Origin: Paenibacillus sp. PCH8 | GTDB taxonomy: Bacteria; Bacillota; Bacilli; Paenibacillales; Paenibacillaceae | Assembly: GCF_002968835.1 (NCBI RefSeq) | Contig: NZ_PKQK01000004.1 | Coordinates: 496,001-560,000, forward strand | Length of the DNA stretch: 64,000 nt | Reading direction: 5' to 3' | Shown here: positions 1-9,434 of the stretch, piece after piece | Layout of the letters: each line of letters begins with the position of its first letter | Position numbering within the stretch: position 1 is the stretch's first letter | The notes under the pieces: model-generated | The model's database searches: none | Seen by the model: only the letters and a program-made list of their open reading frames with translations | Told to the model about the DNA's origin: nothing | Program-made: the position numbers and the translations under genes

Positions 1-1
1 C

Positions 2-1329
2 ATTATGTTGTTTACGGCTCCATTTATCCCGTTATTTATGATTCTGGTCGGACTGAAAACAAAAAATAAATCAGAAGAAAAATATGCACAACTCGCCGAG
101 TTTTCCGGTACGTTTCTGGATTCGCTTCAAGGGCTGGTTACGTTGAAAATATTCGGACGGGCTAACCGTCAGGAGAAGGAAATTGAACGCAGTAGCCTGG
201 GTTACCGAGATGCCACGATGGGTATTTTAAAGATTGCATTTACGAACACCTTCATGCTGGAATCGATTGTAATGCTAAGTATCGGCATCGTTGCTCTTGA
301 ACTGGCGATCCAATTACTGGTGTTCAAATCGATGACATTTCACACTGCTTTTCTCGTTCTGCTGCTCGTTCCCGAGTTCTACAGCCTGTTAAAGAATACG
401 GGAACCGCTTTTCACAGTGGACGGACAAGTATGGGGGCCATTCGTAAAGTAGAACTTATGCTTGAGGCAACAGCAGGGGTGAGCGAGGAACTGGACGGGA
501 AGGATGTCGTTGGCAGATCCGATGAAACCGAAGAGGCAGCGACACAAGCACAAGGCTTACAGGTGGCTCGTACGGATATGCTTCCCATGCCACCGACTAT
601 CAAACTGGACCCTATTCGTTTTGCGTATACATCTGATTCATTTGAGCTTGAGACAGGCCCGATCACGGTTAAACCGGGGAACACATCGCTATTGTTGGCC
701 AAAGTGGTTCCGGCAAAACAACATTGTTGCATCTGCTTTCGGGGTTGTTGAAACCGACTGCTGGAGAGGTACTGGTGAATGGAAGCCCACTCTCGCAGTA
801 CGATGAGTCCGCATGGTTCAAGCAGATTAGCTACATTACGCAGCATCCGTATATTTTTGCAGGTACCGTTAGTGAGAATATTGCGATAGGTGCTGGTCGA
901 GACGTATCCAGAGCTGATATTGAACAGGCCGCGGAAAAGGCTGGACTTGCTTCCGTGGTTGCGCAGTTAGAGCAAGGGTTGGACACCATGGTTGGTGAAG
1001 GAGGCAGAGGACTGTCTGGTGGGGAGAAGCAGCGGCTTGCCTTGGCACGTGCTTTTTTGAAGCAACCTGTCATTATTTTGTTTGACGAACCGACAGTTGG
1101 ACTGGATTTGCACACCGAGCGGGTGCTGCAACATTCGATCGCCACCTTGGCAAAGTCAGCAACGATGATCACGGTAGCCCACCGGTTATATACGATTCAA
1201 CGTGCCGATAACATTTTGTACATGGATCATGGCGTGTTATTGGATTCAGGACGTCATGATGAACTTCTGGAGCGCTTGCCACAATACGCCGAGATGGTAG
1301 ATATTCAACGAAAAGGAGGGCTCTCATGA
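2..1329 (+). CDS. cydD: CydD, thiol reductant ABC exporter subunit; 5' truncated by window edge and frameshifted
   Basis: One half of the heterodimeric CydDC exporter, which moves glutathione/cysteine-type reductants across the membrane and is needed for cytochrome bd assembly. The visible part starts inside the transmembrane domain; by comparison with the usual length of about 570 residues, roughly 150 N-terminal residues lie left of the window. The ATPase domain has the signature LSGGEKQRLALARA (near 1012) and Walker B VIILFDEP (near 1072). The reading frame breaks at 689-691: codons up to TCG (686-688) are in one frame, and Walker A (GQSGSGKTT) continues in another from 691, so one base is missing. 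The protein is otherwise intact on both sides, so a sequencing error is likely; a true pseudogene is the alternative. The TGA stop overlaps the cydC ATG. Confidence 0.87.
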
Positions 1330-3056
1330 AAGAGCTAGCTATTCTGTCCCGAGCGATGATTCAGGAGCGCAAAGATATTATTCTATCGATCATGGGCGGA
1401 TTCATCGCCGGCATTGCAGGTGTGGCCCTCTTCTCCGCGAGCGGGTATGTGATATCCCAAACGGTATTTGCACCACCACTGTACACATTAATTGTACTCA
1501 CCTCACTGGTGAAGTTGCTTGGGCTGCTGCGAGCAGCCAGTCGTTATGGCGAACGCTTATATTCACACCGGGCGACGTTCTCTATGCTTAGCAGACTGCG
1601 TACATCTTTTTTTGCCAAGCTAATTCCTTTAACGCCCGGGATATTGAACAAAAATCGCAGCGGTGATCTGCTTGCGCGAATCGTTGGCGATGTGGAAAGT
1701 TTGCAACATTATTTTTTGCGGGTTGCTTATCCACCAGTCATGGTCGTCATGGTCTTTTTGAGTACAGTGTTGTTTACTTCTGCCTTTTCTCTCTGGATCG
1801 CGTGCTTGTTTGTACTGGGCATGCTGGCAACCACATTGGTTGTGCCTGGAATGGTATTGATTGGGCAGCGAAAGATACACGGACGTGTTCGTCAGCAACG
1901 AGCGATGTTATCCACGGAGGTAACCGAAGTGCTGTATGGGTTCCGGGATTTGAAAGTATATGGGCAGTTGGAACAAAGGGAGCAGCAGCTTCAGCAGGCT
2001 TCCGCTTCCTTGTCAGCCGAGCAGCAACGAGCCGCTGGACACTTGTTGCGTGGACAATCCATGCACGCCTTTGTAACGTTTCTCATTTCGTGGGGAGTGT
2101 TAGTGCTTGGAGCTTATTTAATTATGGATGGTGCTCTTGCGGGTGTATATCTTGCCATGCTAGTCATGGCATCACTAACGGTATTCGAAGAAGCGGCAGC
2201 AATGGCTACATTACCGGCATACAAGCAGGATAGCGAGCATGCCGCTAAACGATTGACCGAAACGGTCCAGACCTCCAATGTGCAATCCGTGCAACCCAAT
2301 GGTGTGTTGTCACCAGATCATGCCGTTTCGATGGAGTTATCCAATGTTACTTTTCAATATGAAGGGGAGGGTAGACCTGCGCTACGGGATATGTCTCTGC
2401 ATATTACACCAGGCTCCAAAACGGCGATTGTCGGGCCGAGCGGGTCAGGAAAGTCAACGATTATCGAATTGTTACTCAAGCTGCGTCCACCAACTTCGGG
2501 GGATATACGATTAAACGATGTTTCGGTGAAAGAACTGGATGAACATAGCATTTGGCAAACAACGAATGTGGTACTGCAACAAAGTCATTTCTTCCGGGGA
2601 ACAGTTCGGGACAATCTGTTACTGAACGACGAAGAGCATACGGACGAACATTTGAAGGATATACTGGCTAAAGTACAACTGCCGAATGTATCATTGAATG
2701 ATATGGTATATGAAAAAGGGGAGAATCTGTCGGACGGCGAGAAGCAGCGGTTGGCTCTAGCGCGGGCTATGCTCCGCAAAGGACGATTATGGCTTCTGGA
2801 CGAACCTACGTCTTCAATGGATTACGTGACAGAGCAACGTGTACTGAAGCATCTCTATGCACAGGCAGCCGAAGATACACTTTTACTGATATGTCATCGG
2901 CTAATGGGGTTGGAAGAGATGGATCGCATTATGGTGATGGATCAAGGAAGGGTAGTGGAAGAAGGTTCTTATACGGAGTTAATGGAACAAAAAGGATATT
3001 TTTATGAGATGAAGAACATTGAGCAACAAATGATTGGAGAAGCAGGGGCTTATTAG
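1326..3056 (+). CDS. cydC: CydC, thiol reductant ABC exporter subunit
   Basis: Partner of CydD in the CydDC exporter. The 576-residue protein has the full type-1 exporter layout: an N-terminal membrane domain with about six helices (residues 15-300) and a C-terminal ATPase. Walker A GPSGSGKS is at about residues 370-377 and Walker B LWLLDEPTSSMD near 489-499. The signature reads LSDGEKQRLALARA instead of LSGGE, a mild asymmetry often seen in heterodimeric exporters. The ATG overlaps the cydD stop by four bases and a GGAGGG ribosome site lies just upstream, so the two are translationally coupled. A terminator follows. The cydAB oxidase genes would be expected upstream, outside this window. Confidence 0.93.
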   Translation: MKELAILSRAMIQERKDIILSIMGGFIAGIAGVALFSASGYVISQTVFAPPLYTLIVLTSLVKLLGLLRAASRYGERLYSHRATFSMLSRLRTSFFAKLIPLTPGILNKNRSGDLLARIVGDVESLQHYFLRVAYPPVMVVMVFLSTVLFTSAFSLWIACLFVLGMLATTLVVPGMVLIGQRKIHGRVRQQRAMLSTEVTEVLYGFRDLKVYGQLEQREQQLQQASASLSAEQQRAAGHLLRGQSMHAFVTFLISWGVLVLGAYLIMDGALAGVYLAMLVMASLTVFEEAAAMATLPAYKQDSEHAAKRLTETVQTSNVQSVQPNGVLSPDHAVSMELSNVTFQYEGEGRPALRDMSLHITPGSKTAIVGPSGSGKSTIIELLLKLRPPTSGDIRLNDVSVKELDEHSIWQTTNVVLQQSHFFRGTVRDNLLLNDEEHTDEHLKDILAKVQLPNVSLNDMVYEKGENLSDGEKQRLALARAMLRKGRLWLLDEPTSSMDYVTEQRVLKHLYAQAAEDTLLLICHRLMGLEEMDRIMVMDQGRVVEEGSYTELMEQKGYFYEMKNIEQQMIGEAGAY

Positions 3057-3095
3057 ATTAAAGAAATAACCAGCATATTCACTATTAATATAGGG

Positions 3096-3124
3096 TCAGC
3101 CAGAAACTTCGGGTTGGCTTTTTT
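3096..3124 (+). terminator. Rho-independent terminator after cydDC
   Basis: AGCCAG...TTGGCT hairpin with a G-T pair, followed by a run of T at 3119-3124, 40 bases after the cydC stop. Confidence 0.7.
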
Positions 3125-3244
3125 GGTATAGTTGGTGGTCAACAGATACGAAAGGTCGTATATTAATAGTATGTGAATGATGGGAGTGTACATGGACCAC
3201 ATCGCAAATGGATACATGATTCTACATAGAAGGACGGGAAGAAC

Positions 3245-4378
3245 ATGGACTTTAAACCGCTTGCTTCATTTATTGACCGTATTACATCTTGGCGCATTCC
3301 ATGGGCTGAGGTGCTCGTGATGCATCGAAATGATACCGTTTTCCATTATCGTAACGGGTACGCCAACCTCGAAGAGAAAACGCCCATCAATGACGGGGCC
3401 ATATTCAATCTATACTCCATGACCAAAATTATGACTTGTGTGGCTGGGCTTCAGCTAGTGGAGAGAGGGGCCATGTTGTTAAATGATCCGCTGTCCGATT
3501 ATCTGCCAGAGTATGCTGAGATGCTGGTAAAGAAAACAATGGCGAATGGGGATGTCAGACTTGAAAAAGCGATTCGCCCCATTACGGTACGTGACTTGTT
3601 TACGATGACTGCTGGTTTTTCCTATGACGTGGGTTCACCCTCTATACAGGAAGCTGTGAAGAACACCAACGGGACATTGCCGACACGTGATTTTGCGAAA
3701 GCGCTTGCCAAGGAACCGCTTCTGTTTGAGCCAGGTACACATTGGAACTACAGCATGTGCCACGATGTGCTGGGTGCCTTGGTGAAAGTGGTCAGTGGCA
3801 GAAGCTTTGGTACGTACCTTCAGGATGAAATTACCGGTCCACTTGGCATGAACGATACGGCATTCGATCTGAACGATGAGCAGCAGGCACGTCTGATCCC
3901 GCAGTATGCGTACAATGATGAACTTGAGAAGGCTGTGCGTATGGACGGAAATGGTTTCCGTGTCGGTACCTCACTGGAGAGCGGTGGAGCTGGACTGCTG
4001 TCTACGGTGAGTGATTATGCACTGTTCCTGAATGCACTCACGGGACGTGGGACGAGTCCAGCAGGCGTACGTATTCTGTCACAAGCTTCTGTGGAACTGA
4101 TGCGAACGGATCACCTGAACGAGATGACCCGCAGTGATTACTCATGGGATCATATGTATGGGTACGGTTATGGGCTGGGTGTCCGTACGCACATCTCCAA
4201 AGCAGGAAGTGGATCGTTAAGCCCACTTGGTGAATTTGGCTGGAGTGGCGCTGCTGGTTGTATGGCCATTATAGATCCGGATTCAGAGTTGACGGTAATG
4301 TATGGGCAGCACCTGCTGAATAGTCAGGAGCCTTACGTTCAGCGACGTTTACGTAATGTGGTGTATTCCTGCCTGTAA
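3245..4378 (+). CDS. Beta-lactamase-family serine hydrolase (class C fold), cytoplasmic
   Basis: A 377-residue protein of the serine beta-lactamase-like / penicillin-binding-protein fold, as found in EstB-type esterases and D-aminopeptidases. The nucleophile motif SMTK is at residues 58-61 (S58, K61). The second motif is Y169-S-M, a variant of the YxN box. The C-terminal GWSGAAGC segment resembles the glycine-rich third-motif region. There is no signal peptide or membrane segment, so it probably acts in the cytoplasm on an ester or amide; the substrate cannot be read from sequence. It is a single gene with its own terminator. A GGACGGGAAG stretch before the ATG serves as a weak ribosome site. 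Confidence 0.85.
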   Translation: MDFKPLASFIDRITSWRIPWAEVLVMHRNDTVFHYRNGYANLEEKTPINDGAIFNLYSMTKIMTCVAGLQLVERGAMLLNDPLSDYLPEYAEMLVKKTMANGDVRLEKAIRPITVRDLFTMTAGFSYDVGSPSIQEAVKNTNGTLPTRDFAKALAKEPLLFEPGTHWNYSMCHDVLGALVKVVSGRSFGTYLQDEITGPLGMNDTAFDLNDEQQARLIPQYAYNDELEKAVRMDGNGFRVGTSLESGGAGLLSTVSDYALFLNALTGRGTSPAGVRILSQASVELMRTDHLNEMTRSDYSWDHMYGYGYGLGVRTHISKAGSGSLSPLGEFGWSGAAGCMAIIDPDSELTVMYGQHLLNSQEPYVQRRLRNVVYSCL

Positions 4379-4412
4379 TTTCATACCTTTAGTATCATAT
4401 CAGATCCATGTG

Positions 4413-4438
4413 AAGCCGCTAATCTAGCGGCTTTTTTT
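4413..4438 (+). terminator. Rho-independent terminator
   Basis: AAGCCGCT / AGCGGCTT hairpin with a 5-base loop and seven T; a member of a terminator family repeated through the window. Confidence 0.92.
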
Positions 4439-4739
4439 GCTTTGAAGACTAAACGGGCAACACGTCCTAATGTTTTTTCGCTTCCAAGGGGAAATTTTCT
4501 AGATCCAAGGTTACAAGCGATTTGAACCAGTTTGATCTAGATCTAGCCTTGATTGAAGCAGCTAAAGGTATTATGAAATGGATTCATTTATTTCTTTATT
4601 AAATAGGTTGTGTTATTATTTATTAGGAAAATAGTACCAGTGGAAGGGGGATATAGAGAAGTTGGAAGTCTCATATACATAGTTGGATCAAAATTCAAAT
4701 CTAACAAGTCTTTATTTTTTACTCAAAGGAGAATCAACG
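4439..4739. other. Non-coding gap with leader of the secreted protein gene
   Basis: About 300 bases, AT-rich in the second half. I see no ORF with a ribosome site. It contains a short tandem repeat GATCTAGATCTAG near 4533 and A/T-rich promoter-like sequence between 4580 and 4625. The region immediately before 4740 carries the AAAGGAG ribosome site of the next gene. Confidence 0.5.
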
Positions 4740-5882
4740 ATGATACACCCCAAGCACAATGCAAAATGGGCTTCTCTGGCCTTATTGACCCTAATCGGGT
4801 ATGTTCTTAGCGTATTTCTACTTTTACCGGCCAATGTCGCTGCCAAAGGAGAGCAAATCTCAGCCAAACAACTGGAAAGTATGAGTCGACTTTCATTTAC
4901 GCTTCGCGATGCCAAGCAAACTGCTTACAACGTTTACATCTTCGCTTATGATGAACAGAAGAGCACGTTGTCCGAACCGAATGATTGGACCAATAATAAA
5001 AAAGGTGATAAGAGCCATTCGGGCACGTATCGTGCGGCATTGCTGAAAAAAGGTGCAGCATATGGAACCGTTCAGGCAGCCAAGCTAGATCTGAGTACAA
5101 TTATTTTGCCACAAACTTGGAATTTCGTAGTGAAGAGTAAAGAGGCTGGAACACCGGACATGTTAATGATTACAGAGAAGCAAACATCCAATTATAATGA
5201 GGCCAAAACATTTATTGTTCGTTCTGGAGAGTTGCACCGCGTAATGTATGTCGATAACAATGGCAAAAAAATAGATGACTCTTATTCTGCAATCGTGAAT
5301 GATGGAATTCGTACTCTCTCAGGTTCCAGAGTGCAGTTCAAAAATTTTAACAATGTTTATTCCGTCTATGAATTTAGTACGTTTAAGCTAAATGTAAACA
5401 AAGCGCAAATGCGAATGGAAGACACACGCAATCTCCGCTCAAAAACTTGGCCGAACTCGGGTGGTGGTGATCGCGCTTACCTGAAAAGTTTGAAGGAATC
5501 TGCTTCCAAGGGCTTGTTACCAGGGCGGACGGACATCAAGATCGGCATGACGCTCCAATCTGTGCAGAAGAAGCTGGGGAAACCCCAATCTCGCTCGAAC
5601 GAGGAAGGGACTGCGTACTATTATTATTCCAAATATGGCATCGGCTTCGATTCTTACATGCACGAACTTAATAACAAATCTCGTATTGCCGCTATCCAGC
5701 TGTATAACGAGCAGCAGTATCTCTCACCATGGAATGTGAAAATTTGGATGGGGAAACCTTCTTCCGAATACTATAATGAGCTCATAGGTGGGTATGAAAT
5801 GGTATACAAGTTAGGTAAACATTCTATTGTGTTTAATTATGAGGAAGATGACGACTTGATTGACTTCACGAATATATATTAA
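4740..5882 (+). CDS. Secreted protein of unknown function, possible DUF4309-like C-terminus
   Basis: I do not firmly recognise this 380-residue protein. The ATG at 4740 is chosen because AAAGGAG (4725-4731) sits eight bases before it and a clear signal peptide follows: basic start, hydrophobic core near residues 11-28, then VAAKG. An ATG 57 bases earlier lacks a ribosome site. The mature part has about 230 residues of beta-rich sequence and then a segment near residue 255 beginning PGRTDIKIGMTLQSVQKKLGKP, in two pieces reminiscent of the DUF4309 (YjgB) pattern, where a small domain starts with IGMT..VxxxLGKP. The protein is probably exported to the wall or medium. It is monocistronic, flanked by terminators. 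Confidence 0.72.
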   Translation: MIHPKHNAKWASLALLTLIGYVLSVFLLLPANVAAKGEQISAKQLESMSRLSFTLRDAKQTAYNVYIFAYDEQKSTLSEPNDWTNNKKGDKSHSGTYRAALLKKGAAYGTVQAAKLDLSTIILPQTWNFVVKSKEAGTPDMLMITEKQTSNYNEAKTFIVRSGELHRVMYVDNNGKKIDDSYSAIVNDGIRTLSGSRVQFKNFNNVYSVYEFSTFKLNVNKAQMRMEDTRNLRSKTWPNSGGGDRAYLKSLKESASKGLLPGRTDIKIGMTLQSVQKKLGKPQSRSNEEGTAYYYYSKYGIGFDSYMHELNNKSRIAAIQLYNEQQYLSPWNVKIWMGKPSSEYYNELIGGYEMVYKLGKHSIVFNYEEDDDLIDFTNIY

Positions 5883-5923
5883 TCTACATCATCGCAAGAT
5901 TCGAGATTGGATCGTATGTACAA

Positions 5924-5950
5924 CAAAAGCCGCTATTCAGCGGCTTTTTT
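5924..5950. terminator. Bidirectional terminator between convergent genes
   Basis: AAAAGCCGCT / AGCGGCTTTT with loop ATTC; T-run on the plus strand and A-run on the left, so it can serve both the secreted protein gene (+) and the DMT permease gene (-). Confidence 0.92.
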
Positions 5951-5995
5951 GTGTTATCCATTCTTTTTGATGAACCTTTCTACGCAGTTAGAACT

Positions 5996-6952
5996 TTACG
6001 AAGAACGTACTCGATTGACCAAGTAGATGCCAACGGACACGAACAGCAATGCGGCCAGATTTTTCAGTTCCAGAATCGTTTCTCCCAGAAATAATGCGGA
6101 TAACAATGCGCCAAAAATAGGGATGAGGAAGTTATATACAGATACTTTTCCAACCTTGTTGTATTTAAGTAGGGTGTTCCACAAAGAAAACGCCACCGAT
6201 GAAAGCAAAGCCAAGTAGATTAAGTTACTGGTGGACTCCAGAGTGAAATGGGTGACACGACCGCCGAGCAGTAGACCTAGCGTGGTGAGTACCAGTCCAC
6301 CGATGAACAGGCTGACTCCGGTGATAACGATAACGTCGATCGAGGCGGTTAGACGTTTGGCATAAATGGCCGTAATTGAGAACACGAGTGCAGCTATAAC
6401 GACAAAGCCTTCACCTGTCAAGGAAAAGGAGAATGCCAGCAGATCCGTATGGAAGTTCACGATGATTACGCCCACGAATCCAAGTAAACAGCCAATGATT
6501 TTATTTCTGCTTAATTTATCGTTTTTATAGATATAATGGGCCAGAACGACACTGAAAAAGGTCGTTGTTGCGTTCATAATCGAACCTTTGACACCTGTCG
6601 TATTGGCTACGCCCACGTAGAAAAACATGTATTGCACCCCCGTTTGCAATACACCAAGCATGGTCAGGCTAGTCCATTGCGTTCTGGACAATTCAAGCTT
6701 ACGTTTTCTTACGATACGAAATAGGAACAGGAGCAGCAATCCCGCTAATGTGAATCGATATCCAGCAAATACGTATTTGGATGCAATGTCTTCGGGCAGG
6801 ATGTTAAATGCAATATATCCAAGCTTGATAGACGGATAAGCACTTCCCCATAAAAGGCAACAGAGACCTGCCACGAGCATTACAAAAACGGGATCACTAA
6901 ATTTACTTCGTTTCTCCAATCCATGATTCTCTAATGCAGACTTCTCTAACAC
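5996..6952 (-). CDS. EamA/DMT-superfamily transporter
   Basis: Integral membrane permease of the drug/metabolite transporter superfamily, with two EamA repeats and about ten hydrophobic helices (motifs LLWGSAYPSIKLGY near the N-terminus and FLGETILELKN near the C-terminus). Such proteins export amino acids, metabolites or drugs; the substrate is not deducible here. Start choice: AGGAG lies at 6967-6963 on the minus strand, so GTG at 6952 (spacing 10) or TTG at 6958 (spacing 4) fit better than the outermost GTG at 6970, which precedes the ribosome site. It is a single gene, convergent with the upstream plus-strand gene. Confidence 0.85.
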   Translation of the reverse strand: MLEKSALENHGLEKRSKFSDPVFVMLVAGLCCLLWGSAYPSIKLGYIAFNILPEDIASKYVFAGYRFTLAGLLLLFLFRIVRKRKLELSRTQWTSLTMLGVLQTGVQYMFFYVGVANTTGVKGSIMNATTTFFSVVLAHYIYKNDKLSRNKIIGCLLGFVGVIIVNFHTDLLAFSFSLTGEGFVVIAALVFSITAIYAKRLTASIDVIVITGVSLFIGGLVLTTLGLLLGGRVTHFTLESTSNLIYLALLSSVAFSLWNTLLKYNKVGKVSVYNFLIPIFGALLSALFLGETILELKNLAALLFVSVGIYLVNRVRSS

Positions 6953-7120
6953 GTTCAATCTTCTCCTCACAATTCATGCAAATGATATATGTAATGATCT
7001 ACTATCTTCATAGACCATATCACATATCGCCAGAGCTTGTATCAAAAATTAATACAGGCAGCGAACCAAGATCCCTCATACTGGACGACCCACTGCCAGT
7101 CTGGACATGAACCGGTTTCG

Positions 7121-8134
7121 TTATCCTAACTCCAAAAATCGCTTTAAATGACGATCAATAACGAGTGAATCCGTTTCGTTAGCTCCAATTCCAAAGCAGT
7201 GTCCCCACTTCGATTCTATGGGGCGATATACAGCATTCGGCATATGTTGAACGTCATACGCGCTGTCTTCCGGAGTGAAAAATAGATCACTTGACCCTGG
7301 CATAACGAGTGCAGGAGAGGAGATTTTACTTAGCGCCTGTTCGAAGTTGCAGCAGTCCACGGGATTATCGCTAATGTCTCCATGTATCCCTGTACGTAAC
7401 ATAGCAATCAAGTCATTCGCTTCAAAGGACATAAACACCTGATCCCAGTATTCTTCTACATATTGTTTCAATGAATCATATCCCTCGGATTGATACAATT
7501 TCTCCAAGTAGTACGATTGTGAAAAGCCCCAAGGGGCATAGGCTCTACCCATCGCTGCGAGACCGTCAACAGGTTGATGCTTGTAATGTCCCCTGTCCCA
7601 TGTTGAATCCGCTTGTAATGCTGCGATCATGCTCTGGAATACCAGTTGTGCGAGTGGCCTGGTTCTCGCTGTTCCGCCAAATGGAGCAATACGTTCGACC
7701 ATTTCAGGATAACTCGTTCCCCATTGAAAAACTTGCATTGCTCCCAAAGACCAACCCACGACGAGCTTGATGATGCGGATACCGAACTTTTGAGTAATGA
7801 GTTGATGTTGCAAACGGACATTGTCATACATGGAAATGAGAGGGAAATTCGACTTATCAAAAGGTGCTGGAGTGTTACTGGGGGATGATGATAATCCGTT
7901 ACCCAACATATTAGGCACAATGATAAAATATCGATTCGGGTCGAGCGCCTTGTTCTCTCCGATTAACCATTCATTATCTGTGTGAAGACCAGCAAACCAA
8001 GTCGGATATACAATAACATTGTTTTTAGCAGCATTTAAGGTTCCATAGGTTTTGTAAGCAATATGTGCTTGAGGGAGTAGGTGACCCGATTGAAGCACTA
8101 CATCTCCAAGGGGATAAGTTTCATAATCGTTCAT
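7121..8134 (-). CDS. MetX-like alpha/beta hydrolase
   Basis: A 337-residue alpha/beta-hydrolase-fold protein related to homoserine O-acetyltransferase (MetX). The nucleophile elbow GWSLG is followed by AMQVFQWG, a MetX-like signature, and the acid (MPGSSD) and His (KWGHCFG) are in the expected C-terminal order. The start matches family proteins (PLGDVVLQSGHLLPQAHIAYKTYG). Some relatives use other acyl donors or hydrolyse esters, so the reaction is not certain. No neighbour belongs to methionine synthesis. It is divergent from a LysR gene across a 129-base gap, the usual arrangement when the regulator controls the enzyme. Confidence 0.82.
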   Translation of the reverse strand: MNDYETYPLGDVVLQSGHLLPQAHIAYKTYGTLNAAKNNVIVYPTWFAGLHTDNEWLIGENKALDPNRYFIIVPNMLGNGLSSSPSNTPAPFDKSNFPLISMYDNVRLQHQLITQKFGIRIIKLVVGWSLGAMQVFQWGTSYPEMVERIAPFGGTARTRPLAQLVFQSMIAALQADSTWDRGHYKHQPVDGLAAMGRAYAPWGFSQSYYLEKLYQSEGYDSLKQYVEEYWDQVFMSFEANDLIAMLRTGIHGDISDNPVDCCNFEQALSKISSPALVMPGSSDLFFTPEDSAYDVQHMPNAVYRPIESKWGHCFGIGANETDSLVIDRHLKRFLELG

Positions 8135-8263
8135 TAATGGATGCTCCTTCTTAATAAAAGTAGTAATAACTTGTTTTCACTCTACAATACGTATATCATC
8201 AAATCAATGAAACGTTTTTGAACATAACATTCATTTTATTTGAACGAAGAAGGTGCTGGAGTA
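8135..8263. promoter_or_regulatory. Divergent promoter region, probable LysR-type control
   Basis: A 129-base AT-rich gap between the divergent MetX-like and LysR genes. It contains the small palindrome ATACGTAT near 8189 and other A/T dyads fitting the T-N11-A pattern of LysR sites. The assignment is positional. Confidence 0.45.
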
Positions 8264-9169
8264 ATGGAAATACGCCAACTAAAAACATTTTGGACGCTTG
8301 CGTCTACCTGCAGTTTTAGTCGAACTGCTGAACTTTTGAGCTACGTACCCTCTACCATAACCATGCAAATGAAGTCTCTGGAAGAAGAGTTGGGCGTGAA
8401 ATTGCTGGATCGCTTAGGCAAGACTGTCATGTTAACAGATGCCGGGCAACAATTCTTGCCGTATGCTACTAAAATCTTGAATGATGTAGAAGAAGCGAAG
8501 TACGTAACTAGTCAGCACGGAGAAGCGACAGGAACGGTTACGATCGGAGCAGATGAAGTTCTCTGTGCTTACTTTCTTCCCAGCTTGTTTAAACGTTTCC
8601 GTGAAGACTTTCCTGGTGTTCGTCTTTTGTTTCGTCCCTTGTCCGGGCAAGAGCTTAGATATAGCCTAAGAGAAGGGCTTACAGATGTGATATTTGTATT
8701 GGATGATTTCGTTGAATCTAAAGATCTTCATTCAGAATTTTTGAAAAATGAGCATTTTCGAATGGTCGCTTCTCCAGATCATCTGTTAGCCACTCATTCC
8801 TCATTGGTCATTGATGACTTCCACAAGCAGCATTTTTTGTTGACCGAAAAAAACTGTTCTTATCGGACTTATTTTCACCAGTCCTTATTAAACAAAGGCG
8901 CCGATGCTCTGACAGAGCTGGAGTTTCATAGTGTTGAAGCGATTAAACAATGTGCTATGGCTGGTCTTGGAATTGCGCTATTGCCTGAAATGGCTTTGCA
9001 GGAAGAATTGAGAGAGGGCAAACTAATGGTTTTACCTTGGGATTTGTCGGGTGTATCCTTTTCGGCACAAATGCTCTGGCATCGGGAGAAATGGATTTCT
9101 CCATCCATAGCGGCCTTCATTCAAATAGCTAAGAGTGAGTTGAAAACAGAAGAAGTATCTCGCACATAA
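8264..9169 (+). CDS. LysR-family transcriptional regulator
   Basis: A 301-residue regulator with the N-terminal LysR winged helix (MEIRQLKTFWTLA, then a helix-turn-helix near residues 18-40) and a C-terminal periplasmic-binding-fold effector domain. The ATG at 8264 is preferred over the one at 8240 because the canonical MEIRQL start falls there and AAGGTG precedes it. It is divergent from the MetX-like hydrolase gene and probably controls that gene and itself. The effector is unknown. Confidence 0.9.
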   Translation: MEIRQLKTFWTLASTCSFSRTAELLSYVPSTITMQMKSLEEELGVKLLDRLGKTVMLTDAGQQFLPYATKILNDVEEAKYVTSQHGEATGTVTIGADEVLCAYFLPSLFKRFREDFPGVRLLFRPLSGQELRYSLREGLTDVIFVLDDFVESKDLHSEFLKNEHFRMVASPDHLLATHSSLVIDDFHKQHFLLTEKNCSYRTYFHQSLLNKGADALTELEFHSVEAIKQCAMAGLGIALLPEMALQEELREGKLMVLPWDLSGVSFSAQMLWHREKWISPSIAAFIQIAKSELKTEEVSRT

Positions 9170-9232
9170 GAGGAGCAATCCATACGGCATCATTCATTAA
9201 GATCACATTGCAATGTCAGCGGGTACACCGGA

Positions 9233-9264
9233 ACGGTCATTACTCTAAGGGGGATGGCCTTTTC
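9233..9264 (+). terminator. Possible terminator after the LysR gene
   Basis: GGTCAT / ATGGCC stem (one G-T pair) around a 13-base loop, followed by TTTT. The stem is short. Confidence 0.5.
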
Positions 9265-9367
9265 GTCTCGTGCATGTTTAGACGTTAGAATAGCGGTTAT
9301 ACCTGTGATACAAGGGTGGTTCAGATTCCTTTCTACTGGTTAGAATAAATTTCCAGCCTTAATAAGC

Positions 9368-9416
9368 TTGTCAAACTAAAAAAAATGTGATAATTTAATG
9401 TCTGTAACCGGTTACA
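9368..9416 (+). promoter_or_regulatory. rbs promoter with palindromic operator
   Basis: A -35-like TTGTCA (9368-9373) and an extended -10-like TGTGATAAT (9386-9394) lie just upstream of a perfect 14-bp palindrome TGTAACCGGTTACA (9403-9416). This is a typical LacI-family operator, placed to block initiation, and presumably RbsR's own site. It also fits the CcpA cre consensus TGWAANCGNTNWCA, so CcpA may share it. Confidence 0.75.
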
Positions 9417-9434
9417 CATAGAGGAGATCAGTTT

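Noticed and set aside
412-846. 144-codon minus-strand frame across the cydD frameshift
   Set aside because: It is a shadow of cydD with no ribosome site; both cydD halves carry conserved ABC motifs.
9205-9216. 12-bp palindrome ACATTGCAATGT
   Set aside because: Short, alone and not near a start or promoter-like element; chance is a sufficient explanation.
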